Origin: Elusimicrobiota bacterium
GTDB taxonomy: Bacteria > Elusimicrobiota > Elusimicrobia > Elusimicrobiales > UBA9959
Assembly (NCBI GenBank): GCA_012517235.1
Contig: JAAYVI010000117.1
Coordinates: 64,001 to 121,328, forward strand
Length of the DNA: 57,328 nt
Reading direction: 5' to 3'
The notes beneath the pieces are model-generated. The model saw only the letters and a program-made list of their open reading frames with translations, was not told the DNA's origin and searched no databases. Numbering within the stretch: position 1 is the first letter of the stretch; every line of letters starts with the position of its first letter. This document shows positions 26,172 through 35,265 of this stretch, in pieces. Both the position numbers and the translations under genes were made by a program.

Positions 26172-27563
26172 TTACAAAGGTTTAAGTTTTGCGGTAAAGT
26201 GCGATAGAACCAAAGGCGCTTCGACTATGGAAAGTCCTTTTATCTTTTTCTTGTTTTTGGCCAGAGAATAGATAACTTCTATGACGTAATCTATATGGCT
26301 TTGAGTATAAACTCTTCTCGGCATTGCCATTCTTACAAGTTCCATGGGAGCCGGTAAAAATGAGCCTTTAGAATCTCTTTTTCCGAACATTAAAGTTCCT
26401 ATTTCTACGGTTCTTATGCCGCCTTCCAGATAAAGAGCGCAGGCCAAAGCTTGTCCCGGAAACTGAGTAGGTTTTATGTGAGGGAGAAATTTTTTCGCGT
26501 TTATATAAACTCCGTGTCCTCCCGGAGGATTTACTATGGGTATGCCTTTTTTTAGAAGAGCTTCTCCCAGATATTGACTGGATCTTATTCTGTATTGAAG
26601 ATAATTTTCGTCCAAAACTTCTTTAAGCCCTATTGCTATGGCTTCCAAATCTCTTCCGGCCAAACCGCCGTAGGTGTTAAATCCCTCCGTCAATATTAAA
26701 AGCTGTCTGCATTTCAGCGATAGAGTTTTATCGTTCATAGCCAAAAAACCGCCAATGTTAACCAAAGCGTCTTTCTTTGAGCTCATCATGGCTCCGTCGG
26801 CCATTTCAAACATTTCTTTGGCTATCTCTTCTACCGGGGTGTCAGAATATCCTTTCTCCCGCAGTTTTATAAAATAAGCGTTTTCGGCAAATCTCGCGCA
26901 ATCTATGAAGAGAGGTATTGCGTATTTGTCGCAAAGTTTTTTTACTTCTCTTAAATTTTCCATCGAAACCGGTTGGCCGCCCAAAGAGTTATTTGTTACG
27001 GTCATAACGCACATTACTACGTTTTTTTCGCCTTTTTCCTTTATAAATTTTTCCATCGCTTTTACGTCGGCGTTTCCTTTGAAAGGAGCGGGTTTGTCAA
27101 AATCCAAAGCTCCTTCCTGAGGGAAATCCATCGCTATCGCTCCCGATGCTTCGACATTCGCTCTTGTAGTGTCGAAATGGGAATTGGATATTACATATTT
27201 TCCTTTGGCTCCCAAAGCGGTAAAAAGTATTTTTTCGGCGGCTCTGCCTTGATGAACAGGAATGATTTCTTCAAGTCCCGTAAGATCTTTAACCGCCATT
27301 TCAAAATTATAATAACTTCTTGCTCCGGCATACGATTCGTCGCCCTTCATTATCCCCGCCCATTGTTCGCAGCTCATTGCTCCGGTTCCGCTATCGGTGA
27401 GCATATCTATTAAAACCTTTTCCGCTTTTATATTAAACAGATTGTAATGGGCTTGCTCCAAAAGATGTTCTCTTTCCTGTCTTGTGGTAAATCCCAAAGG
27501 TTCTACCGCCTTTATTTTAAAAGGCTCTATTATGGTTTTCCAAGGCCAAACTTCTTTTTTCAT
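26172..27563 (-). CDS. tnaA: Tryptophanase (tryptophan indole-lyase)
   Basis: 463 residues, family length. A beta-eliminating PLP enzyme: LTDSGTGAMSCEQWAG, VHQGRAAEKILF (PLP phosphate site), NSLGGQPVSMENL, FIDCARFAENAYFI (Asp binding the pyridine) and MMSSKKDALVNIGG with the Schiff-base Lys (about 262). The segment RTVEIGTLMFG has Ile where tyrosine phenol-lyase has its tyrosine-specific Arg (MERG), and the whole C-terminus follows E. coli TnaA, so tryptophan to indole, pyruvate and ammonia is the better assignment. GGAGG precedes ATG 27563. The second gene of an apparent operon with a DUF1646 transporter and the GlcDE/GlcF pair. Confidence 0.9.
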   Translation of the reverse strand: MKKEVWPWKTIIEPFKIKAVEPLGFTTRQEREHLLEQAHYNLFNIKAEKVLIDMLTDSGTGAMSCEQWAGIMKGDESYAGARSYYNFEMAVKDLTGLEEIIPVHQGRAAEKILFTALGAKGKYVISNSHFDTTRANVEASGAIAMDFPQEGALDFDKPAPFKGNADVKAMEKFIKEKGEKNVVMCVMTVTNNSLGGQPVSMENLREVKKLCDKYAIPLFIDCARFAENAYFIKLREKGYSDTPVEEIAKEMFEMADGAMMSSKKDALVNIGGFLAMNDKTLSLKCRQLLILTEGFNTYGGLAGRDLEAIAIGLKEVLDENYLQYRIRSSQYLGEALLKKGIPIVNPPGGHGVYINAKKFLPHIKPTQFPGQALACALYLEGGIRTVEIGTLMFGKRDSKGSFLPAPMELVRMAMPRRVYTQSHIDYVIEVIYSLAKNKKKIKGLSIVEAPLVLSHFTAKLKPL

Positions 27564-27571
27564 TTTTCCTC

Positions 27572-28615
27572 CTAAGCCAAAAAATAAAGAACAAAAAAAT
27601 AGATAATCATAAATAGTATTCCGTAAGGAACGCCTATCTTAGCCCATTCTTTTGATTTTATGTTTAGTTTCGAAGCGCATATTATATTGGGTATATTGCC
27701 CGGTATAAGAGATCCTCCCGATATTATAAGTCCCATTACTATAAAAGTTATCTGCCTGTCGGTTAATAAAGGATTTATTTCCGCGGCGGCCAACGTGGCA
27801 TTATCTAATACGGCCGAAATTGAATTGGCCCAATAAAGAATTTCCACCGGCATTTTAGTTATAAATTTTTCCGTTATCGGAGATATCCCGGTTCCGAGTA
27901 ATATCAATGCCGCGACAAAGATAAAAACCTTCAAAGATCTAAAAATAGAAGTTTTAAAAGTTTCTACATAATCCTCGCTTAAACCTTCCGTTTCGGATAC
28001 GGCTTTTGAAGCTCCTCTCGAAGCAAGCCACGAAAATATTAATAGTCCGGGCACTATCCATTCACCCAAATTTTTTATTAAGTAAAAAAAGTCGGCATTA
28101 TGAGGCTCTCCCTTAAGTTTTGAAACTATTATCGTAGAAAGAGGTTCTCCTATGGGAGTAAGAGCGGCTCCCATACCTATGGCAAAACAGGCGGCAACGA
28201 CCATTTTTATTTCGAAATCTTTTTTAAATTTGAGTACCGTTATTATTTCGGAAAGTATTATCGCCGAGATAATGGCGGTTATTACGCTCGAAAAAAGACC
28301 CAATAGGAAAACGGTAAAAAAAACCAATTTTTCAGGAGAAAATTTTGTTCTCGCCTTTTTTACGTAAAAGGTCATTTTTTTTCTTAAGAATTTAAACAAT
28401 ATTCCCATTATTAAAACAGCCGCGGTTATAGGTAAAGGTTCTTTTAAAGCCTCTAAAACCAAATGCCAGGACCATGCTTTAGATATGGATACGGCCAATA
28501 CTCCCATAACAAAAAGAAAAAGTTCTATTTCTTCTTCCACTATTTTAACCGAAAAAGGAAGCACAAGAGTCATAATCATTATTAGAACAAGCCCCAGAAT
28601 AGGCAAGTATTCCAT
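27572..28615 (-). CDS. DUF1646 membrane transporter
   Basis: 347 residues with about 9-10 transmembrane helices (first at ILGLVLIMIMTLVLPFSV). It resembles the DUF1646 family of putative cation or organic-anion transporters in the ion-transporter superfamily. Two repeated regions contain the helical-hairpin type segments GMGAALTPIGEPLST and GGSLIPGNIPNIICA, typical substrate-binding hairpins of this superfamily. The stop is 8 nt before tryptophanase. Position suggests it imports an amino acid or exports a product such as indole or an organic acid, or exchanges sodium; this is inference from context. Confidence 0.78.
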   Translation of the reverse strand: MEYLPILGLVLIMIMTLVLPFSVKIVEEEIELFLFVMGVLAVSISKAWSWHLVLEALKEPLPITAAVLIMGILFKFLRKKMTFYVKKARTKFSPEKLVFFTVFLLGLFSSVITAIISAIILSEIITVLKFKKDFEIKMVVAACFAIGMGAALTPIGEPLSTIIVSKLKGEPHNADFFYLIKNLGEWIVPGLLIFSWLASRGASKAVSETEGLSEDYVETFKTSIFRSLKVFIFVAALILLGTGISPITEKFITKMPVEILYWANSISAVLDNATLAAAEINPLLTDRQITFIVMGLIISGGSLIPGNIPNIICASKLNIKSKEWAKIGVPYGILFMIIYFFVLYFLA

Positions 28616-28677
28616 AAATTCTCCTAAAAAAACTTCAATTTGCTACAATTATTATTGTATTATTTTTGAAAAGAAAT

Positions 28678-29604
28678 ATGAATAAAGAGCTTAAAAAACC
28701 GATAGGAATTTTTCTTTGCGGCGGCGGAGCTTTCGGAAGTTTTCAATCCGGAGTAATAAAAAAAATAGCCGAAGCGGGAATAGAAGCCGATGTCGTCGCC
28801 GGGTTTAGCATAGGAGCTTTAAACGGTGCGGCCTGGTGTTTCGATAAGGTTTCTGAACTTAAAAGTATTTGGACTAAGGTAGACAATAGGGCTATTTTTA
28901 AATTTTCTCCTTCCTATCATCATATGCCCATAGAGCTTTATAAGACATACTCTCAGGAGGGCATTTTTTCTTCTTTGATCTCCAAAGCGGAAGATAAAAT
29001 TTCCAGGATGACTATTTTTTCAAACAAACCTTTATATCGAATATTATACGAATGGCTCGGTAAAAGAGATCTTATATTCAATAAAAAAGTGGTTTTTCAC
29101 GTAATAGCTCATTGCGTTGAAAGAAAATTGCCTTATATAATTACTTATGACGGAAGAACTTCAGATGCGAAAGTAAATTTTATAGACGCTCTGGTCGCCA
29201 GTTCTTCCATCCCGCTGATATTTCCTCCGGTTAAAATTTACGACAGAGGAGAAAAATTACACTTGGTAGACGGCGGCGCCATAGGAATAGCTACGATAAA
29301 CCTAAATATGTTCGACGGATGTAAAACTATAATTATGGTAAGCAATTCTTCCGATTATGATTTTAATTACGAAAAGAGCGGATTATTGGGACGTTTTGAA
29401 AGCAGGGTCAGAAAAACTCTGGCATTACACGTGCAAAAAATATACGAATCCAAAATTTTCGTAAGATCTTCTCCTTCCGTTTATCTTATAAAGCCGCAAA
29501 AGCCTTTGGATTCCGGCATAATAGATTTTACTCCTTCGATATGTCTTAAACATTTCGAAGAAGGCGAAGATTGCGCCGTTAAATTTTTGAGAGAAATAAA
29601 ATGA
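28678..29604 (+). CDS. Patatin-like phospholipase
   Basis: 308 residues from ATG 28678; a TTG at 28666 in frame is possible. A patatin/NTE-type serine hydrolase: oxyanion hole FLCGGGAFGSFQSG (about 10-20), nucleophile elbow GFSIGALNGA (about 43-52) and the catalytic Asp in HLVDGGAIG (about 195). The Ser-Asp dyad is intact. Without a signal peptide it is probably cytoplasmic. Divergent from the DUF1646 gene across a 62-nt gap and coupled by ATGA overlap to the TauE gene. Confidence 0.9.
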   Translation: MNKELKKPIGIFLCGGGAFGSFQSGVIKKIAEAGIEADVVAGFSIGALNGAAWCFDKVSELKSIWTKVDNRAIFKFSPSYHHMPIELYKTYSQEGIFSSLISKAEDKISRMTIFSNKPLYRILYEWLGKRDLIFNKKVVFHVIAHCVERKLPYIITYDGRTSDAKVNFIDALVASSSIPLIFPPVKIYDRGEKLHLVDGGAIGIATINLNMFDGCKTIIMVSNSSDYDFNYEKSGLLGRFESRVRKTLALHVQKIYESKIFVRSSPSVYLIKPQKPLDSGIIDFTPSICLKHFEEGEDCAVKFLREIK

Positions 29605-30431
29605 TAGAAATAACTTTGCCGCAGGCTTTTTTCCTTTTCTTTTTCGGAGCTTTGGTGGGACTTTTGGGCTCGGTAATGGGGGTAGGCGGAGGAATTTTTA
29701 TAGTTCCTCTTTTGGTATTGGTTTTTAAACTTCCGATACAAAATGCGATAGCGGTTTCTTTAATCTCCATTATAGCCGTTTCTTCCGCGGTGGCTTCCGT
29801 AAACGTCGAAAAAGGATTGGCTAATGTCAGGCTCGGAACAATTCTCGAGACTGCCATGGCTTTGGGTTCGGTAGCCGGCGCTTTGCTTATGAGCAGGCTG
29901 CCGTCTAAGGTCGTTTCTCTTTTCTTTTCCATTTTTCTTTTTCCAGCCGCAATTTCTATGTATTTAAAAGCATCCGGAAAACAAAAAGACAAAGTTTCTT
30001 TAGAGAGAAAAACAAAGATGGGAGGAAATTTTTACGATCCGGCGTCCAAAAGCGAAATTTCTTACGAAGCTCAAAAACTTCCTCAAGCGATGTTTTTTTC
30101 TTTCTTTGCCGGCGGACTGTCGGGTCTTTTGGGCTTGGGAGGCGGAATAGTTCAGGTTCCGGTTATGAATATTTTATGTAAGGTTCCGATTAAGGCCGCA
30201 GCCGCTACGAGTAATTTTATGATAGGAGTATCAGCCGCCGCAAGCGCTTTGATATTTTATAATAAGGGTTATGTAATAGAAAATATAACGGTATATGTGT
30301 GCGCCGGAACTCTTTTCGGTTCCGCGGCGGGGATGAAAATACTTCATAATGTAAAATCCGAAAAAATACAAGTTCTTTTTTCAATTTTGGTTTTTATTGT
30401 CGGTATAAAAATGCTTTTTAACAGCTTATGA
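29601..30431 (+). CDS. TauE/SafE family membrane exporter
   Basis: 276 residues, eight hydrophobic helices in two similar halves. Each half has the family's glycine-rich motif: GSVMGVGGGIFIVPLLV (about 25-40) and GLLGLGGGIVQVPVMN (about 178-193). TauE/SafE proteins move sulfite, sulfonates or related anions. An insert of about 40 polar residues separates the halves. Coupled to patatin upstream and the DUF1634 gene downstream, both by 4-nt overlaps. Confidence 0.9.
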   Translation: MIEITLPQAFFLFFFGALVGLLGSVMGVGGGIFIVPLLVLVFKLPIQNAIAVSLISIIAVSSAVASVNVEKGLANVRLGTILETAMALGSVAGALLMSRLPSKVVSLFFSIFLFPAAISMYLKASGKQKDKVSLERKTKMGGNFYDPASKSEISYEAQKLPQAMFFSFFAGGLSGLLGLGGGIVQVPVMNILCKVPIKAAAATSNFMIGVSAAASALIFYNKGYVIENITVYVCAGTLFGSAAGMKILHNVKSEKIQVLFSILVFIVGIKMLFNSL

Positions 30432-30691
30432 CAGAAGAAAAAGAAAAGAAAATTTTAGAATTAATACAATATGTTTTGAGATTGGGCGTATTTTTTTCTT
30501 TTATTCTTTTTTTTGCGGGTATTATTTTTAACAGCAAAAAAATTTTATCTTTGGGAATATTGATTTTAATTTTTACTCCGGCAGCGAGAATTTTGATTTT
30601 GTCATTCGGTTTTTATATTTTAAAAGAATTTTTTTTGGCTTTGTCGGCTTTTTCCGTTTTTATTTTACTATTGATATCCGTTTTGATATGA
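30428..30691 (+). CDS. DUF1634 small membrane protein
   Basis: 87 residues with three hydrophobic helices (VLRLGVFFSFILFFAGIIF; LGILILIFTPAARILIL; FFLALSAFSVFILLLISVLI). The R-x-G start and TP-x-x-R-I pattern fit DUF1634 proteins, which usually sit directly after TauE/SafE genes. ATGA overlap with that gene here supports a shared transport function. Role unknown. Confidence 0.75.
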   Translation: MTEEKEKKILELIQYVLRLGVFFSFILFFAGIIFNSKKILSLGILILIFTPAARILILSFGFYILKEFFLALSAFSVFILLLISVLI

Positions 30692-30722
30692 TTAAATTTT
30701 ATGTCAATTAGGGAGGCTATAT

Positions 30723-31715
30723 ATGAAGCACGATTATACCGCAGTAATACCGGTAGCCGGGACCGGAACGAGGCTTAGACCTCATACCTATACTTATCCC
30801 AAAGTTTTGCTTACCGTAGGCGATAAGCCTATTTTGGGACATATACTGGACAAACTTAAGGAAAATAATTTTAAAAAAATATGTCTTGTCATAGGGTATC
30901 TCGGAGACAAAGTAAGACAATACGTAAGTTCAAATTATCCGGAATTTGACGTAAGTTATGCCGTTCAAGAGGAGCAAAAAGGATTGGGTCATGCCATTTG
31001 GCTTACAAAAGATTATGTAAAAGGTCCCATATTTATAATTTTGGGAGATACGATAATAGAAGCGGATTTGCCGAGCTTTCTAAAGGGAGATTGCGATAAG
31101 ATAGGCGTTAAAAAAGTTTCGGATCCTTCGAGATTCGGAGTCGTCAAAGTTAAAAACGGATATATAGAACATATGGTAGAAAAACCGGAAAAATTCGTCT
31201 CGGATTTGGCCATAGTGGGACTTTATTCTTTTAAAAATTCGGCTTTGCTTTTTAATAGTTTGAGCGAATTGGCAAAAACCGGAAAGACTACCAAAGGAGA
31301 AATGCAGCTTACCGACGCCATGGCTTTGATGATAAAAAAAGGTCATAAAATAAAACCGGTAAATACCGAAGGATGGTTTGACTGCGGTAAGCCCGAAACC
31401 TTGCTGGCTACCAATAGACATATACTTTCGCGTAAAAAGGCAATAAAATATCCTAAAGGCTCTTTTTTCGTTATAAAACCGTGCTACATATCCGCAAAAG
31501 CAAAGATATCAAATTCCATAATAGGGCCCAATGTGTCCGTAGGCGACGGATCGGTAATAGAAAATTCTATAATTTCGGATTCGATAATAAACGAAAATGC
31601 CGTAATAAAGAACGCTAATTTGGATAAATCTTTGATCGGTCCTTCGGCTTATGTAAGCGGAAGAATAGACAGTATAAATATAGGCGAGAATTCCGAAATA
31701 AAATTAAGCGAATAA
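30723..31715 (+). CDS. Sugar-phosphate nucleotidyltransferase with left-handed beta-helix
   Basis: 330 residues. Residues 1-235 are a nucleotidyltransferase: AVIPVAGTGTRLRPHTYTYPK (G-x-G-T-R-L-x-P-x-T, with Lys) and ILGDTIIEADL (metal Asp). Residues about 245-330 are hexapeptide repeats (AKISNSIIGPNVSVGDG...), as in long RmlA/GlmU-like enzymes. It makes an NDP-sugar from a sugar-1-phosphate. GGAGG precedes ATG. It may supply the glycan cluster at 11-21 kb, although it is not adjacent. Ends 2 nt from the convergent TRAP operon. Confidence 0.85.
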   Translation: MKHDYTAVIPVAGTGTRLRPHTYTYPKVLLTVGDKPILGHILDKLKENNFKKICLVIGYLGDKVRQYVSSNYPEFDVSYAVQEEQKGLGHAIWLTKDYVKGPIFIILGDTIIEADLPSFLKGDCDKIGVKKVSDPSRFGVVKVKNGYIEHMVEKPEKFVSDLAIVGLYSFKNSALLFNSLSELAKTGKTTKGEMQLTDAMALMIKKGHKIKPVNTEGWFDCGKPETLLATNRHILSRKKAIKYPKGSFFVIKPCYISAKAKISNSIIGPNVSVGDGSVIENSIISDSIINENAVIKNANLDKSLIGPSAYVSGRIDSINIGENSEIKLSE

Positions 31716-31717
31716 AA

Positions 31718-32968
31718 TCATATTCCCAAAAGATACGGGAAATAGGTTATAAGAATTAATACGCATGCGGTTATAATCCAAAACGGCATAACCGCCTTGT
31801 AAATTTCCGTCAAATTTTTTTTGAATCTTCCCGAAGCCAAAAAAAGATTTATGCCCAAAGGCGGCGTCATATATCCCAGCTCTAAATTTACTAAAAATAT
31901 TATTCCCAGATGCAGCGGATCTATGCCGTAATTTAAAGCTACGGGAACTATTATCGGCACTATTATTACTATGGCCGAAAAGATTTCTATCATATTTATC
32001 AAAAGTATGAAAATGTTAAGAAAAATTAAAAACAAGAATTTACCCGGTATATAATAATGAATTAGCGAAAATATTTTATCCGGTATTTGAGCGTCGATTA
32101 TGTAGCTTGTAAATCCCAAAGCGGTTCCCAATACCGCAAAAATAGCTCCTACCAATTCCAAACTTTTTAAAGCGATATCCGGCAAATCTTTAAAAAATGA
32201 AATTTCTTTTTTTATAAAACACTCTACGATTATGACATAAAAAGCCATTACGGAAGCCGCTTCCGAAGCCGTGAAATATCCTCCGTATATGCCGAAAATT
32301 ATTATAAATGGCAGCGGAATTTCCCATAAAGCGTCTTTCGATGAGATATAAATTTCTTCGGCGTTTATTTTTGTCGGTTTAATGTCTGCTTTTTTTGACT
32401 TAAACCATGAGTATATATAGAGAATTGCCATTAACAATATCCCCGGAATCAGAGCTTTTTTAAAAAGCAGCGACAAATCTAATTTTCCCACTATCGCATA
32501 AAGTATTATCGGCAGAGAAGGGGGGAATAAAAGTCCCAAGCTTCCGGTGGAAGCTACAAGTCCCAAAGAAAAATTATCGTCATATTTTTGGGCTTTTAAT
32601 ATCGGATATATTAATCCGCCCAAAGCTATTATTGTTATTCCGGAAGCTCCGGTAAAAGCGGTGAAAAGAGCCGCGGCGGTAAGGCATGACGCGGCTATTC
32701 CTCCGGTAAAAGAACCGAATAAAGCTCTGGAAAGAGAAAGCATTCTCATAGGAGCTTTAGAAGCGGCCAGTACGTATCCCGAAAATGTAAAAAGAGGGAT
32801 AGATATGAGAGAAGGCATGCTTTGAAGTCTCATGAATTCGACTATGGGAGCCGAAATGTCTATTCCGGAAGTTAAAAAAAGAAAAAAGGTTAAAGCCGCT
32901 ATTATGGAAAATACCGGAGCTCCGGCGGCCGCGGCTAAAAAAAATGTAAAGAAAGCGGCCGTTGTCAT
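31718..32968 (-). CDS. dctM: TRAP transporter large permease
   Basis: 416 residues, about 11-12 helices. A DctM/SiaM-type permease of the ion-transporter superfamily that uses a sodium or proton gradient; the helical-hairpin segments GSLGLLFPPSLPIILYA and GYMTPPLGINLFLASG are clear. Last of four TRAP genes read leftward, overlapping dctQ by 1 nt (TAATG). Substrate cannot be read from sequence; TRAP systems usually take organic acids. Confidence 0.94.
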   Translation of the reverse strand: MTTAAFFTFFLAAAAGAPVFSIIAALTFFLFLTSGIDISAPIVEFMRLQSMPSLISIPLFTFSGYVLAASKAPMRMLSLSRALFGSFTGGIAASCLTAAALFTAFTGASGITIIALGGLIYPILKAQKYDDNFSLGLVASTGSLGLLFPPSLPIILYAIVGKLDLSLLFKKALIPGILLMAILYIYSWFKSKKADIKPTKINAEEIYISSKDALWEIPLPFIIIFGIYGGYFTASEAASVMAFYVIIVECFIKKEISFFKDLPDIALKSLELVGAIFAVLGTALGFTSYIIDAQIPDKIFSLIHYYIPGKFLFLIFLNIFILLINMIEIFSAIVIIVPIIVPVALNYGIDPLHLGIIFLVNLELGYMTPPLGINLFLASGRFKKNLTEIYKAVMPFWIITACVLILITYFPYLLGI

Positions 32969-33465
32969 TAATTGGACTCCTCATTCTTCGGTAAAAAAAT
33001 ATTTATAAGAAAATGAAAAGAAGAAAAAAGAAATCCTATCGGAAGACATATCTGAAAGTAAAAAGATTTTATGCTTATAGAAAAAGCGGAGAAGGCTTCC
33101 GCGCCGGCTAAGTATTCTTGTCTTACAAAAGATGCGGAAGATATAAAAAGAGAGCAGCAAGCTAAAAAAGCGAATGTGTTTGATAATATTCCGGCGGTTT
33201 TGGCAAGAGAGGGCGGGAGTTTTTTTGAAAAAAATTCCAAAGCAAAGTGTCCGCTTTTTGCGGACACGTAAGCCGAAGAAAACATCGCCGTATTAAGAAC
33301 CGTATATCTTAAAAAAGTATCCATCCATAAAATACCGGAATTTAAAAAGAAACGTAAAAAAAATTGAGAAAAAGAAAAAAACACCATAACCGACAACAAT
33401 GTTATTAAAATATACTTTTCAAAAATAATAAGATTTTTTTGTATGTATAAAGCGGATTTTTTCAT
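32968..33465 (-). CDS. dctQ: TRAP transporter small permease
   Basis: 165 residues with four hydrophobic helices, the DctQ layout. A tryptophan in WMDTFLRY and the FALEFFSKKLP segment are typical of the small subunit that holds DctM in the membrane. It begins 2 nt after dctP and ends inside the start of dctM. Confidence 0.9.
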   Translation of the reverse strand: MKKSALYIQKNLIIFEKYILITLLSVMVFFSFSQFFLRFFLNSGILWMDTFLRYTVLNTAMFSSAYVSAKSGHFALEFFSKKLPPSLAKTAGILSNTFAFLACCSLFISSASFVRQEYLAGAEAFSAFSISIKSFYFQICLPIGFLFSSFHFLINIFLPKNEESN

Positions 33466-33467
33466 TT

Positions 33468-34454
33468 CTATTTTTTTGAAAGTTCTTTCTCTATTTTTTC
33501 CAATAAAGAAGAAGGATAAACTTTTGACGCCAATCTTTTTCTTGCCGATTCGCCTGCTTTTTTAAATTCTTGTGTTTCTTGCGGCGAAGGTTTTATGAAA
33601 ATTATACCCTTTGATTTAAGAGTTTGAACCGCTTTGGCGTTTTCTTTTCTCGATATGTCGTTTAAATTTTTAAAGTATTTTTTTGCGCTTTCCGTTAAAA
33701 CTTTTGAGTCCTGCGCTTGCATCGAGTCCAAAGTTTTTTTGCTTATCAGTATGGCTCCGCTGGCGTTTGTTATGGGTAAATCCAAAGCATATTTCATTTT
33801 GGAATGCCATTGAAGCGGTATTATCGTATTGGGCGTTCCGTATACCGCGTCTATCATGCCGGTTTGGAGAGATGTCATTACGTCGGTTATGGAAAGCGGG
33901 ATAAGGTTGGCTTTTAACTCTTTAAAGGTTTCTTCGGCAATGGGATCTCCTTCCCAGAGCCACATTTTGATTTTGGAAAAATCGGACATTTTTTCTATCG
34001 GAGATTTGGAAAAAACATAAACTTCTCCGACTTCGCACCAACCTAATAATACAAATCCCTTTTTTAAAAATATTTCCTCAAACTCTTGAGAAAACTTGGA
34101 ATATATTTTATCGGTTTCGGAAGAATTTGAAAAAAGAAAAGGCGCGTCCAAAACTCTTATTTCCGGGGCGATTTCTCCTATCCCAAATCCGGTAAATCCG
34201 GCGGCGTTTAATTGTCCTATTCTAATCTTTCTAACCACGTCTTTTTCGTCTCCGCTTATTCCTCCGGAATAAATCTTTACTATTACCCTTTCGGATGTTT
34301 TATTTTTCACTTCGTCGGCAAATTGCCTTAAAGTTTTTGTCCAAGAAGTGCCTTCCGGAGCCAATGTGGCAAATTTTACCGCGGTTTGCGCTTGTGCCGT
34401 TTTAAAAGAAATAAGAATAAGTATTAACGCGGCAAATCTGTTAAAAATATTCAT
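33468..34454 (-). CDS. dctP: TRAP transporter substrate-binding protein
   Basis: 328 residues with a signal peptide (ILILISFKTAQA). A periplasmic DctP-family binding protein: VKFATLAPEGTSWTKTL at the mature N-terminus, DAPFLFSN and AVYGTPNTIIPLQWHSKMKY near 200-220. The family's conserved Arg that contacts the ligand carboxylate is expected near 150-170 but the region here reads KIMLWEGDPIAEE-like (KMWLWEGDP), with no clear Arg, as in TatT-associated DctP proteins with other ligands. The start overlaps the end of the TatT gene by 14 nt. Confidence 0.92.
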   Translation of the reverse strand: MNIFNRFAALILILISFKTAQAQTAVKFATLAPEGTSWTKTLRQFADEVKNKTSERVIVKIYSGGISGDEKDVVRKIRIGQLNAAGFTGFGIGEIAPEIRVLDAPFLFSNSSETDKIYSKFSQEFEEIFLKKGFVLLGWCEVGEVYVFSKSPIEKMSDFSKIKMWLWEGDPIAEETFKELKANLIPLSITDVMTSLQTGMIDAVYGTPNTIIPLQWHSKMKYALDLPITNASGAILISKKTLDSMQAQDSKVLTESAKKYFKNLNDISRKENAKAVQTLKSKGIIFIKPSPQETQEFKKAGESARKRLASKVYPSSLLEKIEKELSKK

Positions 34455-35265
34455 TTTTTTTCTCCATTAGAACGGCGGATTTTTGTTTAGCTACGGCGTC
34501 AAAAAAAGCGGTTTGTTCCGTTATCGGAGCGTCTAAGATCGATTGTAAAGTTTTTATAAATAAATCTTCGTTTTGAGAAGATACGGCGTATGTTTTGGCA
34601 TACATATATTTGTTAAGCAAAAAAGAATCTCCGCCTTTTTCAAACGATTTTTCAAAAAAGAAAGCCGATTTATTTATATCTCCGCCCATTATCTTAGGTT
34701 TTGACGCGTAAACGGAACCCAAAATCGCATAAACCGAGTTATAAAAATAATTGGGATATTTTTGCGCCAATATGTTTGCCTGATCTTCCGTTTCTCCTAA
34801 CATCGCGGAATTTTCGCTGTCGGAAGGATTTAAGTTTATTAAAGCGCTTTTACAAAAAGTATTCCAAAATAATGCCGGAGCCGTTTTGCCGTTTACTTTT
34901 TTTGAATCTATTTGATTTTCTTTTATCGCTTTTTTCTTTTCTAATATTTTAGAAGAATAGAAAATCCCTTTTTTATAAAATTCGGCGGCTTGCGAAGAGG
35001 ATTCCTCTTCCAAAAAAGCCCAGGCGTAACCGCAAAAACCGATGGAAGCGTTTAAAAGAAGTTTTTCGTCTTCCTTTGTTTTTAGCAGGATTTCCATTAA
35101 TTTAAGATTCGAAGGCAGAGACTCTTTGGCATATTTTAAGTCTCTTTCCGAAAAAACGGCCGGCATTCCGGAGTCTATTATATTAGATACGGTCTTAACC
35201 GCCATTTTATCGGCGGAACAAGAATAAAAAGCGAAAGAAAACAGAATTAAAAATATTTTTTTCAT
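34441..35265 (-). CDS. TatT-like TRAP-associated lipoprotein
   Basis: 274 residues from ATG 35265, chosen because a signal peptide with lipobox (IFLILFSFAFYSCSA) begins there; the upstream in-frame extension lies in malQ. The rest is helical with TPR-like repeats (LLNASIGFCGYAWAFLEEES, KYPNYFYNSVYAILGSVYASKP), fitting the T component (TatT) of tripartite TRAP systems known from Treponema, which forms a trimer and passes ligand to the binding protein. The ATG overlaps the malQ stop (ATGA). Anchored to the periplasmic face of a membrane. Confidence 0.83.
   Translation of the reverse strand: MKKIFLILFSFAFYSCSADKMAVKTVSNIIDSGMPAVFSERDLKYAKESLPSNLKLMEILLKTKEDEKLLLNASIGFCGYAWAFLEEESSSQAAEFYKKGIFYSSKILEKKKAIKENQIDSKKVNGKTAPALFWNTFCKSALINLNPSDSENSAMLGETEDQANILAQKYPNYFYNSVYAILGSVYASKPKIMGGDINKSAFFFEKSFEKGGDSFLLNKYMYAKTYAVSSQNEDLFIKTLQSILDAPITEQTAFFDAVAKQKSAVLMEKKNEYF

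Noticed and set aside
26172-27563. Tyrosine phenol-lyase as identity of the PLP lyase
   Set aside because: The tyrosine-specific MERG segment of that enzyme is replaced by VEIG as in tryptophanase, and the N- and C-terminal segments follow TnaA.
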